DNA of 64,000 bases from JAGNZR01 sp051656905 (GCA_051656905.1 JBOFJQ010000015.1:1-64000); one strand, 5' to 3'. Counted from the stretch's first letter, positions 28,605-39,484 are shown. Notes: generated from the letters alone by a model not told the origin. Numbers and translations: made by a program.

Positions 28605-30776
28605 ATGGAGAAAATTTTCAATATAGTTAGCAAAAAATTAAATTTGAAATTAGATCAAATTATAAAAACTATGGAATTAATAGATAGTGGAGCGACAATT
28701 CCATTTATTTCACGTTATAGAAAAGAGATAACTGGGAGTTTAGATGAAGTAGAAATTGAAAACATCCAAACAGAAGTTCAATATCTAAGAAATTTAGAAT
28801 CAAGAAAAGAAGAAGTTATTAGATTAATTGAAGAACAAGGAAAATTAACAGATGAATTAAAAAAATCTATCGAAAGTTCTTTAAAATTACAAGAGATAGA
28901 AGATATATATTTTCCTTATAGAAAGAAAAGAAAAACAAAAGCAGATGTAGCTAGAGAAAAAGGGTTAGAACCTTTAGCTAAAATGATACTAACTGAAGCA
29001 ACAATAGAAGCTTTATTAGAAAAAGCAAAAGAATATATAACTGAAGAAGTTTTAACAGTAGAGGAAGCTTTAGAAGGTGCAAAACTGATTTTAGCTGAAG
29101 AAATTTCTGAAACACCAGAATTCAGAGAAAAAACAAGAGAAGATATTTTAAAAGATGGTGTCTTATTATCTAAAGAGACAAAAAAAGCCAAAGAGATGGA
29201 CGAAAAAAAAGTTTACTCTGATTATTATAACTATCAAGAGGTAGTTGTGAAGATGCCAGCTCATAGAATATTAGCGGTAAACCGTGGTGAGAATGAAGAT
29301 ATTTTAAATATATCTATAAAATTTGAAGATGCCAAAAGAGCAATAGTTGAACAAGGAATTATAAATAATTATTTTGGAAAAAATGAAAATTTAATTGAAA
29401 TAAAAAGAGAGATAGTAAAAGACTCTTTAGATAGATTATTACTTCCTTCAGTTGAAAGAGAGGTTAGAAATATTTTAACTGAAAAAGCTGAAGAGCAGTC
29501 GATAAATATTTTTAAATTAAACCTAAAAAATTTATTAATGCAATCACCTTTAAAAGATATGGCTGTAATGGCTTTAGACCCTGGGTATAGAACAGGATGT
29601 AAAGTAGCTATTATCAACAAAGAAGGGTTTTTTGAGCATTATGATGTATTTTTCTTAGTTGAAGCGATGCATAATCCAGGACAATTAGAAAAATCTAAAA
29701 AATCTATGATTAATTATATTAATAAATATGATATAGATATTATTGCAATAGGAAATGGAACAGCTTCTCGTGAAACAGAAAGCTTTGTAGCAGGAGTATT
29801 AAAAGAAGTTAAAAAACCTGTAAAATATCTTATTGTAAACGAAGCGGGAGCTTCAATTTATTCAGCGTCTAAAATTGCAGCTGAAGAGTTTCCTGATTTA
29901 GATGTAACTGTAAGAGGGGCAATTTCAATAGGAAGAAGAATTCAGGAACCTATGGCAGAACTTGTAAAAATTGATCCTAAATCAATAGGTATAGGTATGT
30001 ATCAACATGATGTAAATCAGAAAAAATTAGAAGAGTCGCTAAATAATGTAATAGAATCTGTAGTTAATAATGTTGGAGTTGCAGTAAATACAGCTTCTTG
30101 GGCATTGTTATCTCACGTATCAGGAATAAAGAAAAATATCGCTAAAAATATAGTTGACTATAGAAAAGAAAACGGGGATTTTAAAAATAGAAAAGAATTG
30201 TTAAAAGTAAAAGGATTAGGAGCAAAAGCTTACGAGCAAATGGCTGGATTCTTAGTTATTCAAGATGGAAAAGATAGTTTAGATGGAACAATTATTCACC
30301 CAGAATCGTATCATATAGCAGAAGAGATATTAAAAGGTGCAGGTTCTTCTCTAAAAGAATATACTAATGATGTAGCTATATCAAGAGAAAAAATTCAAAA
30401 GTTTAACTATACTGAGTTTGCTAAAGAAAAAGGTTATGGACTAGAGACAGTAAAAGATATTTTCGATGCTTTAATAAGAGACAGAAGGGACCCTAGAGAA
30501 AATTTTGATAAACCTCTATTAAAATCAGATGTATTAAAAATAGACGATTTAAAAATTGGAATGGATATAGAAGGAACTGTAAGAAACGTAGTAGCTTTTG
30601 GAGCTTTTGTAGATATTGGACTAAAAAATGACGCACTTTTACATATATCAGATATTTCAGATAAGTTTGTAAAAGATCCATCTACAGTATTATCAGTAGG
30701 ACAAATTATAAAAGTAAAAATAAAGACTATAGATACAGAGAGACAAAGAGTAGGTTTAACAAGAAAAGGAAGTTAA
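28605..30776 (+). CDS. tex: Tex/YhgF RNA-binding transcription accessory protein
   Basis: A 723-residue nucleic-acid-binding protein. Order: helical Tex N-terminal domain (residues 1-190), YqgF-like RNase H fold near 325-450 (MAVMALDPGYRTGCKVAII, VNEAGASIYSASKIAAEEFP), two helix-hairpin-helix motifs near 500-560 (KNIVDYRKENGDFKNRKELL), and a C-terminal S1 domain near 645-718 (GMDIEGTVRNVVAFGAFVDIGL). Full length. Tex homologues affect transcription and stress or toxin expression, but the mechanism is unsettled. The sensor kinase starts 3 nt after its stop. Confidence 0.95.
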   Translation: MEKIFNIVSKKLNLKLDQIIKTMELIDSGATIPFISRYRKEITGSLDEVEIENIQTEVQYLRNLESRKEEVIRLIEEQGKLTDELKKSIESSLKLQEIEDIYFPYRKKRKTKADVAREKGLEPLAKMILTEATIEALLEKAKEYITEEVLTVEEALEGAKLILAEEISETPEFREKTREDILKDGVLLSKETKKAKEMDEKKVYSDYYNYQEVVVKMPAHRILAVNRGENEDILNISIKFEDAKRAIVEQGIINNYFGKNENLIEIKREIVKDSLDRLLLPSVEREVRNILTEKAEEQSINIFKLNLKNLLMQSPLKDMAVMALDPGYRTGCKVAIINKEGFFEHYDVFFLVEAMHNPGQLEKSKKSMINYINKYDIDIIAIGNGTASRETESFVAGVLKEVKKPVKYLIVNEAGASIYSASKIAAEEFPDLDVTVRGAISIGRRIQEPMAELVKIDPKSIGIGMYQHDVNQKKLEESLNNVIESVVNNVGVAVNTASWALLSHVSGIKKNIAKNIVDYRKENGDFKNRKELLKVKGLGAKAYEQMAGFLVIQDGKDSLDGTIIHPESYHIAEEILKGAGSSLKEYTNDVAISREKIQKFNYTEFAKEKGYGLETVKDIFDALIRDRRDPRENFDKPLLKSDVLKIDDLKIGMDIEGTVRNVVAFGAFVDIGLKNDALLHISDISDKFVKDPSTVLSVGQIIKVKIKTIDTERQRVGLTRKGS

Positions 30777-30779
30777 ATA

Positions 30780-33176
30780 ATGAAAGTTAAAAAAGATTCT
30801 TTAGTATTAAAAATAATTTTTTATAATAATGTAGGAATTATATTGTCTACAATACTTCTGTCTTTTATTCTTATTTTCTCAGATTATACAACAAGAGAAG
30901 AAGAGTTTAAAAAGAATAGTGTTGAAAAAATGAAATTATTAGAAAAAGCTTACAAAAATAATTTTAATGAAATGAGAGATGAAATTAGAAAAATATTAAG
31001 CGAAGTCTATTTAGTTGAAAAATTTAATAGTACATTAGATAAGGAAGTTTATAAAAAATACAGTGAAGATATAATGGAAAAACTTTTAAAAAAAGATATA
31101 GAAAACTACTATCATTCAGCAGTGACTATAACTGATTCAAAAGGTGAGATTTTATCAGAGGTTGGAATTAAGGCTGTAGGTGATGAGTTATGGTTGAAAA
31201 AAGATTCTTTTTTAGAAAAAATAAAAGAACAGGAAGAGTTAGACGGAAGTAGCTATGTTGAAAATATAAAAGGAAAAAATTATTTAAGAATATATTTTCC
31301 TCATTATTTAAAAACAGGAAAACGATATATAATAGTAACGGTTCCTATTAACTATAAGATGCTACAAGTATTAAAAGAAAATATTCAACTGGATGAAAAT
31401 GATAAGATTTTTACTTTATCAACAGATGGATATTATTCTGGAGATTTTTCTTATAAACAACAAAGTAATATTGATGATATTAAAGGTATAGAAACAAAGA
31501 TTAAAAGGAATGAAACTGTTAAATTTTTAGATACTCAAATTGGAGATAAGCACTATTCAACAGGTTTATATATATTAAGAAACTTTAATAATGAATATAA
31601 AGGTTCTATAGGAGTAGCCTTTTCAAAAGAGAAATTAATTCTTCTAAGAGAAAGGCATATATTTATAGTAATTTTAATAATAACTCTTTATATTATTATT
31701 GGAACAAGCTTAACAAATAGTTTTTTTACTCGTCTATTAAAACCTCTTCAGGAATTAACTAAAGGAACTGAAGAGATAATAAAAGGGAATTACAGCTATA
31801 TTTTTAAAGGTGGAGGAACTGGAGAGGTAAAACAGATAGGTACTTCACTCAAAAAAATGTTAGGTGAGATTAAATCAAATCGTGAAAAACTTTTATGTCA
31901 AAATAATAAGTTAAATGAAAATATTTTAAGAATAGAAGCTATTGAAAGAATATTAATGGGATTGCATATTGAAACAGATATGGTTACTGCACTTAATGAC
32001 ATATTGAAAGCTTTAACTTCAGATATGGGATTAGGCTACAGTAGAGCAATGTATTTTAGATATAGTAGAGAGTTAGATTGCTTAATTGGAGAAAAAACTA
32101 TAGTAAATAATAGTATTAAAAATAGATCTTTACAGGACTCAAAAGTTGGATTTACTTTTCAAATTGATGAGTTAGATAGACTTGTAAAATCTATAAAAAT
32201 ACCTTATGATGTTAACAATTTAATTGGAAAATCGTTAAAAGAAAAGAGAATTATTTATTTTAATGAGAAAGGGTACAAATATGAATTAGGAAATACTCTT
32301 TTTAAAGGATTAGGAATAGATAAGTTTATGATTCTACCTATTCATGCTAAAAATAGAAAATATGGAGTAGTTGTTGTAGATTATTTTGGAAAAGATAATC
32401 AAATATCTCTAGATGAATATGAACTTCTAAAATTATTAATAATAAATTTAACAATAAGAATTAGCAATAAAATAACAGAAGAAGAAAGAGTCGATAATGA
32501 AAGAGAAAACACTATTAGAAAACTTACAGAGAGATTTTTAGGAGAGAGAGAAAAATATATTCATAGTGTTTATTCAGTGATTGATGGTTATAGAAAGAAT
32601 GAAAAAAATCTTGAACATAAAATAAAAATAGTAGAAGAGCTCCTTAAAAAATTAAGAAGAGAAAATAGAGTTTTAAAAGAGTATTCAGAATTAGGAATAA
32701 CTAAACCAGAGTACATCGATTTAGAATCAATATTCAATGAAATAAAGAAAGAAATTTATGAAGATTCTAAAAAATTAGGAATTACTATATCTATATTTGT
32801 AAATTATAGTGGAAAAGTTTATGGTAATAGACAAGATTTAAAGAAAGCATTTTATGAAATAATGAAGAATTCATATTATGCTCTTTTAAAAATAGAAAAT
32901 TTAGATAGAAAAATGAATGTTATTATATCTAAAGATAAGAATATAGATAAAGTAAAAATTAATATAATGGATAATGGTATTGGAATAAGACCAGAGCAAT
33001 TAGAAAAAATATACGAGCCATTTTTGACTGTAGATGGGAATCCACCAGGACTTGGGCTATCATTAGTATATAGAGTAATAAAAGAGCATCAAGGAGTAAT
33101 AAAATTCTTCTCTAAATACAAAGAGGGAACAGACGTAAAAATAACTTTAAATGCATATAAGGAGGAAAAATACTAA
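30780..33176 (+). CDS. Membrane sensor kinase-like protein with HAMP, GAF and HATPase domains
   Basis: A 798-residue membrane protein. TM1 is near residues 12-34, an extracytoplasmic sensor domain about 35-290, TM2 about 293-314 and a HAMP linker about 315-370. A GAF-like domain lies about 385-560, a coiled region about 570-650, and a HATPase domain about 665-795. The HATPase motifs are clear: N box EIMKNSYYALL, G1 DNGIGI, F box YEPFLTVDG and G2 PGLGLSLVYRVI. The usual dimerisation/phospho-acceptor H box is not recognisable; the only histidine in place is in EKYIHSVYSVI. No response regulator is adjacent. It lies between tex and ileS, with stop and start adjoining ileS exactly. Ligand unknown. 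Confidence 0.82.
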   Translation: MKVKKDSLVLKIIFYNNVGIILSTILLSFILIFSDYTTREEEFKKNSVEKMKLLEKAYKNNFNEMRDEIRKILSEVYLVEKFNSTLDKEVYKKYSEDIMEKLLKKDIENYYHSAVTITDSKGEILSEVGIKAVGDELWLKKDSFLEKIKEQEELDGSSYVENIKGKNYLRIYFPHYLKTGKRYIIVTVPINYKMLQVLKENIQLDENDKIFTLSTDGYYSGDFSYKQQSNIDDIKGIETKIKRNETVKFLDTQIGDKHYSTGLYILRNFNNEYKGSIGVAFSKEKLILLRERHIFIVILIITLYIIIGTSLTNSFFTRLLKPLQELTKGTEEIIKGNYSYIFKGGGTGEVKQIGTSLKKMLGEIKSNREKLLCQNNKLNENILRIEAIERILMGLHIETDMVTALNDILKALTSDMGLGYSRAMYFRYSRELDCLIGEKTIVNNSIKNRSLQDSKVGFTFQIDELDRLVKSIKIPYDVNNLIGKSLKEKRIIYFNEKGYKYELGNTLFKGLGIDKFMILPIHAKNRKYGVVVVDYFGKDNQISLDEYELLKLLIINLTIRISNKITEEERVDNERENTIRKLTERFLGEREKYIHSVYSVIDGYRKNEKNLEHKIKIVEELLKKLRRENRVLKEYSELGITKPEYIDLESIFNEIKKEIYEDSKKLGITISIFVNYSGKVYGNRQDLKKAFYEIMKNSYYALLKIENLDRKMNVIISKDKNIDKVKINIMDNGIGIRPEQLEKIYEPFLTVDGNPPGLGLSLVYRVIKEHQGVIKFFSKYKEGTDVKITLNAYKEEKY

Positions 33177-35963
33177 ATGGAGAAAAAAGATTACGGAGTT
33201 ACACTGAATCTACCAAAAACTAATTTTCAAATGAAGGGGAATTTACCTGCAAAGGAGCCTGGATATATTGCAAGATGGAACGAAAATAAAATTTATGACA
33301 AAGCAATTGTAGAAGGAAGAAGAGAATTTATTTTACATGATGGACCTCCATATGCAAATGGAAATATTCATATAGGTCACGCATTAAATAAAATATTAAA
33401 AGATATAGTTTTAAAGCATAAGAGATTAACAGGGTATAATGCACCGTATATTCCAGGATGGGATACTCACGGACTTCCTATCGAGCATAAAGTTTCAGAA
33501 GAGTTAGGGGAAAAAATGAAATCTATGACTCAAGATGAAATTAGAGATAAATGTGCGGAATATGCTAAAAAATGGGTTGGAATTCAGAAAGAAGGATTCA
33601 TAAGACTTGGAGTTATGGCTGACTGGGAAAATCCATATTTAACTTTAATGCCAGAATATGAAGCAAAACAATTAGAAGTTTTTGCTGAATTATATGAAAA
33701 TGGGTATATCTTTAAAGGATTAAAACCAATATACTGGTCACCAGTATCAGAAACTGCTTTAGCAGAAGCTGAAATTGAATATAAAAATCATACATCAACA
33801 TCTGTATATGTAAAAATGGAAGCTAATGCTGATGCTTTAGCAAAATTAGCTTTAGATTCAGCTTCTTTTGTAATTTGGACAACAACTCCATGGACTCTTC
33901 CAGCAAATACAGGAATCTGTTTAAATGCTGAGTTTGAATATGGTGTTTATGAAACAGAAAAAGGAAACTTAATTTTAGCTAAAGATTTAGCAGATAAAGC
34001 TTTTTCTGAGATAGGAATTACTAATTATAAATTAATAAAAGAGTTTTTAGGAGATGCTTTAGAAAGAGTTACATACAAGCACCCATTCTTAGAGAGAAAT
34101 GGTATGGTTATTTTAGGAAACCATGTAACTTTAGGAGCAGGTTCAGGTTGTGTACATACAGCACCAGGACATGGTCAAGATGACTATGTTGCAGGTACAA
34201 GATATGGACTTCCAGTTATTTCACCAGTAAATAATAAAGGGGTTATGACAGAAGAAGCTGGAAAATATGCAGGACTTTATTATGCAAAAGCAAACAAAGT
34301 TATTTGTGAAGATATAGCAGCAAGTGGACATTTATTACATGAAGCTAAAATAGAACACTCATACCCACATGACTGGAGAACTAAAACTCCTGTAATCTTT
34401 AGAGCAACTGAGCAATGGTTCGTAAAAGCTGAAGGTTCAGATTTAAGAGAGAAAGCTTTAAAAGCTTTAGATTCAGTAGAGTTTATTCCATCTTGGGGAA
34501 GAAACAGAATAGGATCAATGTTAGAATCAAGACCTGACTGGTGTATCTCTAGACAAAGAACATGGGGAGTGCCAATTCCAATTTTCTATAATGAGCAGAC
34601 AGGAGCAGAAATATTTAATAGAGAAATAATAAACAGAGTAATAGAAATAGTTAAAGTTCAAGGAACAAATGCATGGGTAAGAATGACTGCAGAAGAGTTA
34701 ATTGGAGAGGAGCTATTAGTTAAGTATAATTTAAAAGGTGTTGAGCTTAGAAAAGAGACTAATATAATGGACGTTTGGTTCGATTCAGGAGTTTCTCATA
34801 GAGCAGTGCTTGAAACAAGAGGATTACATAGACCTGCTGATTTATACTTAGAAGGTTCAGATCAACATAGAGGATGGTTCCAAACATCTTTATTAACATC
34901 AATAGGATCTACACATGATGCTCCATTCAAAACTATCTTAACACATGGATTTGTTAATGATGGAAATGGAAGAAAAATGTCTAAATCAGTTGGAAACGTA
35001 GTAGCACCAGAAGATATTACAAAAGTATACGGAGCAGACATTTTAAGATTATGGTGTGCTTCAGTAGACTATAGTGAAGATGTAAAAATATCTGACAATA
35101 TAGTTAAGCAAATGGCTGAATCTTATAGAAGAGTAAGAAATACAGCTAGATATATATTAGGAAATACAAATGATTTTGATCCTCAAAAGGATAAAGTAGC
35201 TTATGCAGACTTACTAGAAGTTGATAAATGGGCTTTAAATAAATTAGAGAGATTAAAGAGAGTAGTAACAGAATCTTATTCAAAGTATGAGTTTTATAAC
35301 TTATTCCAAGAGATTCACTATTTCGCTGGAATAGAGATGTCAGCTTTCTATTTAGATATAATCAAAGATAGATTATATGCTGAAAAATCTGATTCTAAAG
35401 AGAGAAGATCAGCACAAACTGTTATGTGTGAAATCTTATTAACTTTAACTAAGATGATAGCACCAGTTTTATCATTTACAGCTGAAGAAATTTGGGATAA
35501 TTTACCAGAAGTTATGAAGGATGCAGAATCTGTATTATTAACAAAATGGTATGAAAATAATGATGAGTGGATCAACGATTCTTTAGATGAAAAATGGAGT
35601 ACTATCGCTAAGATAAGAAAAGATGTTAATAAGTATTTAGAAGTAGCAAGACAAGGTGAAAATAAAATAATAGGTAACTCTTTAGATGCAAAAGTTGAGT
35701 TATATTCAGATAATGCAGAGTTAGCTAAATTTATAAATGATAATAGAGAATTACTTGAACTTGCAACTATAGTTTCAGAAGTAAAAATTGTAAATACTAA
35801 AGATGACACTTTTGTAAATGGGGAAGAAAACCTTGAGTTATCTATAAAAGTATCGCATGCAGATGGAGAAAAATGTGAAAGATGTTGGAAATACTCTACA
35901 CAATTAGGTACAAACGCTGATCATGCAGACTTATGCCCAAGATGTACAGGAGTAATGTTATAA
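33177..35963 (+). CDS. ileS: Isoleucyl-tRNA synthetase
   Basis: Class I synthetase that charges tRNA-Ile. The 928-residue protein has the HIGH motif in PYANGNIHIGHAL near residue 58-70. The editing (CP1) domain includes FVIWTTTPWTLPANTGI near 230. KMSKSVGN lies near 600, and a C-terminal zinc knuckle has CERCWKYS and CPRC. The start follows the sensor-kinase stop directly, with GGAGG inside the end of that gene, indicating coupled translation. lspA follows after 14 nt. No T-box leader is seen in front of it. Confidence 0.97.
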   Translation: MEKKDYGVTLNLPKTNFQMKGNLPAKEPGYIARWNENKIYDKAIVEGRREFILHDGPPYANGNIHIGHALNKILKDIVLKHKRLTGYNAPYIPGWDTHGLPIEHKVSEELGEKMKSMTQDEIRDKCAEYAKKWVGIQKEGFIRLGVMADWENPYLTLMPEYEAKQLEVFAELYENGYIFKGLKPIYWSPVSETALAEAEIEYKNHTSTSVYVKMEANADALAKLALDSASFVIWTTTPWTLPANTGICLNAEFEYGVYETEKGNLILAKDLADKAFSEIGITNYKLIKEFLGDALERVTYKHPFLERNGMVILGNHVTLGAGSGCVHTAPGHGQDDYVAGTRYGLPVISPVNNKGVMTEEAGKYAGLYYAKANKVICEDIAASGHLLHEAKIEHSYPHDWRTKTPVIFRATEQWFVKAEGSDLREKALKALDSVEFIPSWGRNRIGSMLESRPDWCISRQRTWGVPIPIFYNEQTGAEIFNREIINRVIEIVKVQGTNAWVRMTAEELIGEELLVKYNLKGVELRKETNIMDVWFDSGVSHRAVLETRGLHRPADLYLEGSDQHRGWFQTSLLTSIGSTHDAPFKTILTHGFVNDGNGRKMSKSVGNVVAPEDITKVYGADILRLWCASVDYSEDVKISDNIVKQMAESYRRVRNTARYILGNTNDFDPQKDKVAYADLLEVDKWALNKLERLKRVVTESYSKYEFYNLFQEIHYFAGIEMSAFYLDIIKDRLYAEKSDSKERRSAQTVMCEILLTLTKMIAPVLSFTAEEIWDNLPEVMKDAESVLLTKWYENNDEWINDSLDEKWSTIAKIRKDVNKYLEVARQGENKIIGNSLDAKVELYSDNAELAKFINDNRELLELATIVSEVKIVNTKDDTFVNGEENLELSIKVSHADGEKCERCWKYSTQLGTNADHADLCPRCTGVML

Positions 35964-35977
35964 AAGGGGAAGAGTAA

Positions 35978-36427
35978 GTGATATATATAATTTTAATATC
36001 GATTCTTATAATTTTAGATCAAGTTAGTAAACAAATGATTGTTAATAGATTTTCTTTAGGAGAAACTTTTCCCATTGTGGAAGAGTTTTTCCATTTAACA
36101 TATGTTAGAAATAGAGGGGTAGCTTTTGGATTATTTCAAGATAAAGTTCAGATAATTTCAGTATTTACAATATTGGCAGTTATAGGAATAGCTATTTACT
36201 CACTGAAATATTTAAAAAAATCAGATACAATAGAAAAAATAGCGTATGCATTTATATTTTCAGGGGCTATCGGTAATATGCTAGATAGACTATTTAGAGG
36301 ATATGTTGTGGATATGGTAGATTTTAGAGGAATTTGGATTTATATATTTAATTTAGCTGACGTATGGATAAATGTAGGATTATTTTTAATTATTATAGAT
36401 TATTTTATTAGGAGGAATAAAGAATGA
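35978..36427 (+). CDS. lspA: Lipoprotein signal peptidase (signal peptidase II)
   Basis: A 149-residue inner-membrane aspartyl protease that cuts prolipoprotein signal peptides before the lipidated Cys. Four hydrophobic segments are visible. The two catalytic Asp regions are GNMLDRLFRGYVVDMVDF near residue 95-112 and FNLADVWIN near 120-128. DQVSKQ near residue 12 is also typical. It starts with GTG at 35978 after AGGGGAAG. The end overlaps glyQ by 4 nt (ATGA). It would process the lipoproteins seen in this window (RND adaptor, SpoIID-like protein). Confidence 0.95.
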   Translation: MIYIILISILIILDQVSKQMIVNRFSLGETFPIVEEFFHLTYVRNRGVAFGLFQDKVQIISVFTILAVIGIAIYSLKYLKKSDTIEKIAYAFIFSGAIGNMLDRLFRGYVVDMVDFRGIWIYIFNLADVWINVGLFLIIIDYFIRRNKE

Positions 36428-37293
36428 CATTTCAGGAAATGATATTTGCACTACAAGATTTTTGGGGAAAACAAGGGTGTATAATAGGAAATCCTTATGA
36501 TATAGAGACAGGTGCTGGAACATTTAACCCAAATACATTTTTAATGTCTTTAGGACCAGAGCCTTGGAACGTAGCATATGTTGAGCCATCAAGAAGACCA
36601 AAAGATGGTAGATATGGAGAAAATCCTAACAGAGTATATCAACATCACCAATTTCAAGTAATAATGAAGCCGTCACCTTTAAATATACAAGAATTATATT
36701 TAGAGAGTTTAAAAGTATTAGGTATAGATCCTAAAAAACACGACATAAGATTTGTTGAGGATGACTGGGAATCTCCAACGCTTGGTGCATGGGGACTTGG
36801 ATGGGAAGTTTGGTTAGACGGGATGGAAGTAACACAATTCACATATTTCCAACAAGTTGGAGGATTAGAATTAGAAATAGTTCCATCAGAAATAACATAC
36901 GGTCTTGAGAGATTAGCACTATACATTCAAAATAAAGAGAATGTTTATGATTTAGAATGGACAAAAGGTGTTAAATATGGAGAAATGAGATTCCAATATG
37001 AATATGAGAACTCTAAATATTCTTTTGAAGTTGCAAACTTAGAAAGACATTTTAGATGGTTTGATGATTATGAGCAGGAAGCTATATTAGCTCTTGATAA
37101 TGGATTAGTTATGCCAGGATATGATTATGTTTTAAAATGTTCTCATGTATTTAATGTTTTAGACTCAAGAGGAGCTATTTCAACAACAGAAAGAATGTCT
37201 TATATATTAAGAGTTAGAAACTTGGCTAAGAGATGTGCTGAAATATTTGTAGAAAATAGAAAAGCATTAGGATATCCACTTTTAAAAAAATAA
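36424..37293 (+). CDS. glyQ: Glycyl-tRNA synthetase alpha subunit
   Basis: A 289-residue catalytic subunit of the bacterial alpha2beta2 class II glycyl-tRNA synthetase. It shows FWGKQGCII near residue 14, TFNPNTFLMSLGPEPWNVAYVEPSRRP near 40-66, and TYFQQVGGLEL and EITYGLERLALYIQ near 140-175. Full length. It overlaps the lspA stop (ATGA) and precedes glyS by 20 nt, the usual glyQS pair. Confidence 0.98.
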   Translation: MTFQEMIFALQDFWGKQGCIIGNPYDIETGAGTFNPNTFLMSLGPEPWNVAYVEPSRRPKDGRYGENPNRVYQHHQFQVIMKPSPLNIQELYLESLKVLGIDPKKHDIRFVEDDWESPTLGAWGLGWEVWLDGMEVTQFTYFQQVGGLELEIVPSEITYGLERLALYIQNKENVYDLEWTKGVKYGEMRFQYEYENSKYSFEVANLERHFRWFDDYEQEAILALDNGLVMPGYDYVLKCSHVFNVLDSRGAISTTERMSYILRVRNLAKRCAEIFVENRKALGYPLLKK

Positions 37294-37313
37294 CATAGAG
37301 AGGTTGAGTATAG

Positions 37314-39392
37314 ATGAAATTACTATTTGAAATTGGTATGGAAGAGATACCAGCAAGATTTCTAGATAATGCTTTAGAAGAATTAAAGAAAAATATGGAA
37401 AAAAAGTTAAATGACAACAGAGTTAAATTTGAATCTATTAAAACTTTTGGAACTCCAAGAAGATTAGTAATATATGTTGAAGGAGTAGCTCAAGAGCAAG
37501 AGGATTTAGACGTTGTTAATATGGGACCTGCAAAGTCAGTAGCCTTCAGTGATTCAGGAGAAATCTCTAGAGCGGGATTAGGATTCTTAAAATCTCAAGG
37601 TGTAGATGTATCAGGAATGACAGTTGTATCAACACCAAAAGGTGAATATATAGCTGTTAAAAAATTCATGAAAGGTGGAAACACTGAGGATTTATTACCT
37701 GAAATGTTAAAATCGTTAGTTTTAGAGCTAGCTTTTCCAAAATCAATGAAATGGGCTGATAAGGAAACTAGGTTTGCAAGACCATTAAAGTGGTTCTTAG
37801 CATTCTTAGATAACAAAGTATTAAACTTTGATGTTGAAGGATTAAGCAGTGGAAATAAATCAAGAGGTCACAGATTCTTCGGTGAGGAGTTTACAATTGA
37901 TTCAGCTGATGAATATTTTGATAAAATCAGAAAGAATAATGTAATAATTGATATTCAAGAGAGAAAAGATTTAATTAAGAAATTAATTAATGAAAATTGC
38001 ATAGAAAAAGGTGAAAAAGCAGTTATAGAGGATGAACTTTTAAATGAAGTTGCAAATTTAGTTGAGTATCCTTATCCATTAGTTGGAACATTTAACTCTG
38101 ATTTCCTAGAAGTACCACAAGAAGTTTTAATTATAAGTATGCAAGTACACCAAAGATATTTCCCAATCTTAAATGAAGAAGGAAAGTTACAACCTAAATT
38201 TATAGTTGTAAGAAATGGAATTGAAGGTTCTGAATATGTAAGAAAAGGAAATGAAAAAGTTATTTCAGCGAGACTTTCAGATGCAAGATTCTTCTATAAT
38301 GAAGATTTAAAAGAGCCTCTTCATAAGAGTGTAGAGAAGCTTAAAACAGTTGTTTACCAGAAAGATTTAGGAACTATCTATGATAAAATAGAGAGAATGG
38401 AAAAAATAGCAGGTGCAATAGTTGAAAAGTGTGGTTTAGAAAGTAAAAAAGAAAATATAGAGAGAACAATATATCTTTGTAAAGCAGATTTAGTATCTAA
38501 CATGATTGGAGAAAAAGAGTTTACAAAACTTCAAGGATTTATGGGAGCGGAGTATGCACTTAAATCAGGAGAAAATGAAGCAGTTTCAATAGGAATAAAA
38601 GAACATTACTACCCAAGATTCCAAGGAGATATATTACCTTCAGGAATAGAGGGAGCTATTGCAGGTATATGTGATAAGTTAGATACTCTTGTTGGTTGTT
38701 TTGCTGTAGGACTTATTCCAACTGGATCAAAAGATCCTTTTGCTTTAAGAAGAGCAGCTTTAGGTGTAGTTAATGTAATTCTTAACTCAAAATTAGAGTT
38801 TTCTATTCAAGATATTATGAAGTTTGCACTTGATATTTTAGAAGAAAAAGGTCTTTTAAAAAGAGATAAAGCTCTTATTTTAAAAGATTTAGAAGAGTTT
38901 ATGTTAAATAGAATATTAAATGTGTTTTCTGATTTAGGATATTCTAAAGATGTAGTATCTGCTGTTTTAAATGCAAAACATTTAACTTTATTAGAAATGA
39001 GAGATATGATTCAAGCTTTAGAAACATTAAAGCAAGATCCAATTGAGTATAATAAATTAGTTAATGTAGTAAAAAGAATAGCTAATATATCAAAAGAATG
39101 TAAAGAAGCAAGATTTGTAGAGGCGTTAATTAAAGAGCAAGTTGAGAAAGATTTATTCTTCTTTATGAATGAGTTTGATGATAAAACTACAACTTTAAAC
39201 CATGAAAAGAAATATGTTGAATATATGAAAGAGATGATCTTAGCAACTCCAATAATCGAGAAATATTTTGAAGAAGTTATGATTATGGATAAAGATGAAA
39301 CAATAAAAAATAACAGATTATCACAAATGAAAATTTTAGATGATATGTTTAATAAGGTTGTTAATTTAAGATTATTAGAGAACACATTATAA
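37314..39392 (+). CDS. glyS: Glycyl-tRNA synthetase beta subunit
   Basis: A 692-residue beta subunit that binds tRNA-Gly. Family features are the N-terminus LLFEIGMEEIPARFLDNAL, PRRLVIYVEG, MKWADKETRFARPLKWFLA near 146-164, QVHQRYFPI near 280, and the HD-like and anticodon-binding C-terminal parts (GSKDPFALRRAALGV near 476). Translation probably depends on the preceding glyQ. A terminator follows about 90 nt after the stop, closing the tex-to-glyS group. Confidence 0.97.
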   Translation: MKLLFEIGMEEIPARFLDNALEELKKNMEKKLNDNRVKFESIKTFGTPRRLVIYVEGVAQEQEDLDVVNMGPAKSVAFSDSGEISRAGLGFLKSQGVDVSGMTVVSTPKGEYIAVKKFMKGGNTEDLLPEMLKSLVLELAFPKSMKWADKETRFARPLKWFLAFLDNKVLNFDVEGLSSGNKSRGHRFFGEEFTIDSADEYFDKIRKNNVIIDIQERKDLIKKLINENCIEKGEKAVIEDELLNEVANLVEYPYPLVGTFNSDFLEVPQEVLIISMQVHQRYFPILNEEGKLQPKFIVVRNGIEGSEYVRKGNEKVISARLSDARFFYNEDLKEPLHKSVEKLKTVVYQKDLGTIYDKIERMEKIAGAIVEKCGLESKKENIERTIYLCKADLVSNMIGEKEFTKLQGFMGAEYALKSGENEAVSIGIKEHYYPRFQGDILPSGIEGAIAGICDKLDTLVGCFAVGLIPTGSKDPFALRRAALGVVNVILNSKLEFSIQDIMKFALDILEEKGLLKRDKALILKDLEEFMLNRILNVFSDLGYSKDVVSAVLNAKHLTLLEMRDMIQALETLKQDPIEYNKLVNVVKRIANISKECKEARFVEALIKEQVEKDLFFFMNEFDDKTTTLNHEKKYVEYMKEMILATPIIEKYFEEVMIMDKDETIKNNRLSQMKILDDMFNKVVNLRLLENTL

Positions 39393-39484
39393 AAATTATA
39401 AAATATATTGTGGTTTTTATAATAAATAAAGTATTTATTACAATAAAAAAATATGATATATTAAATATAAGGTTTATTTAATTT

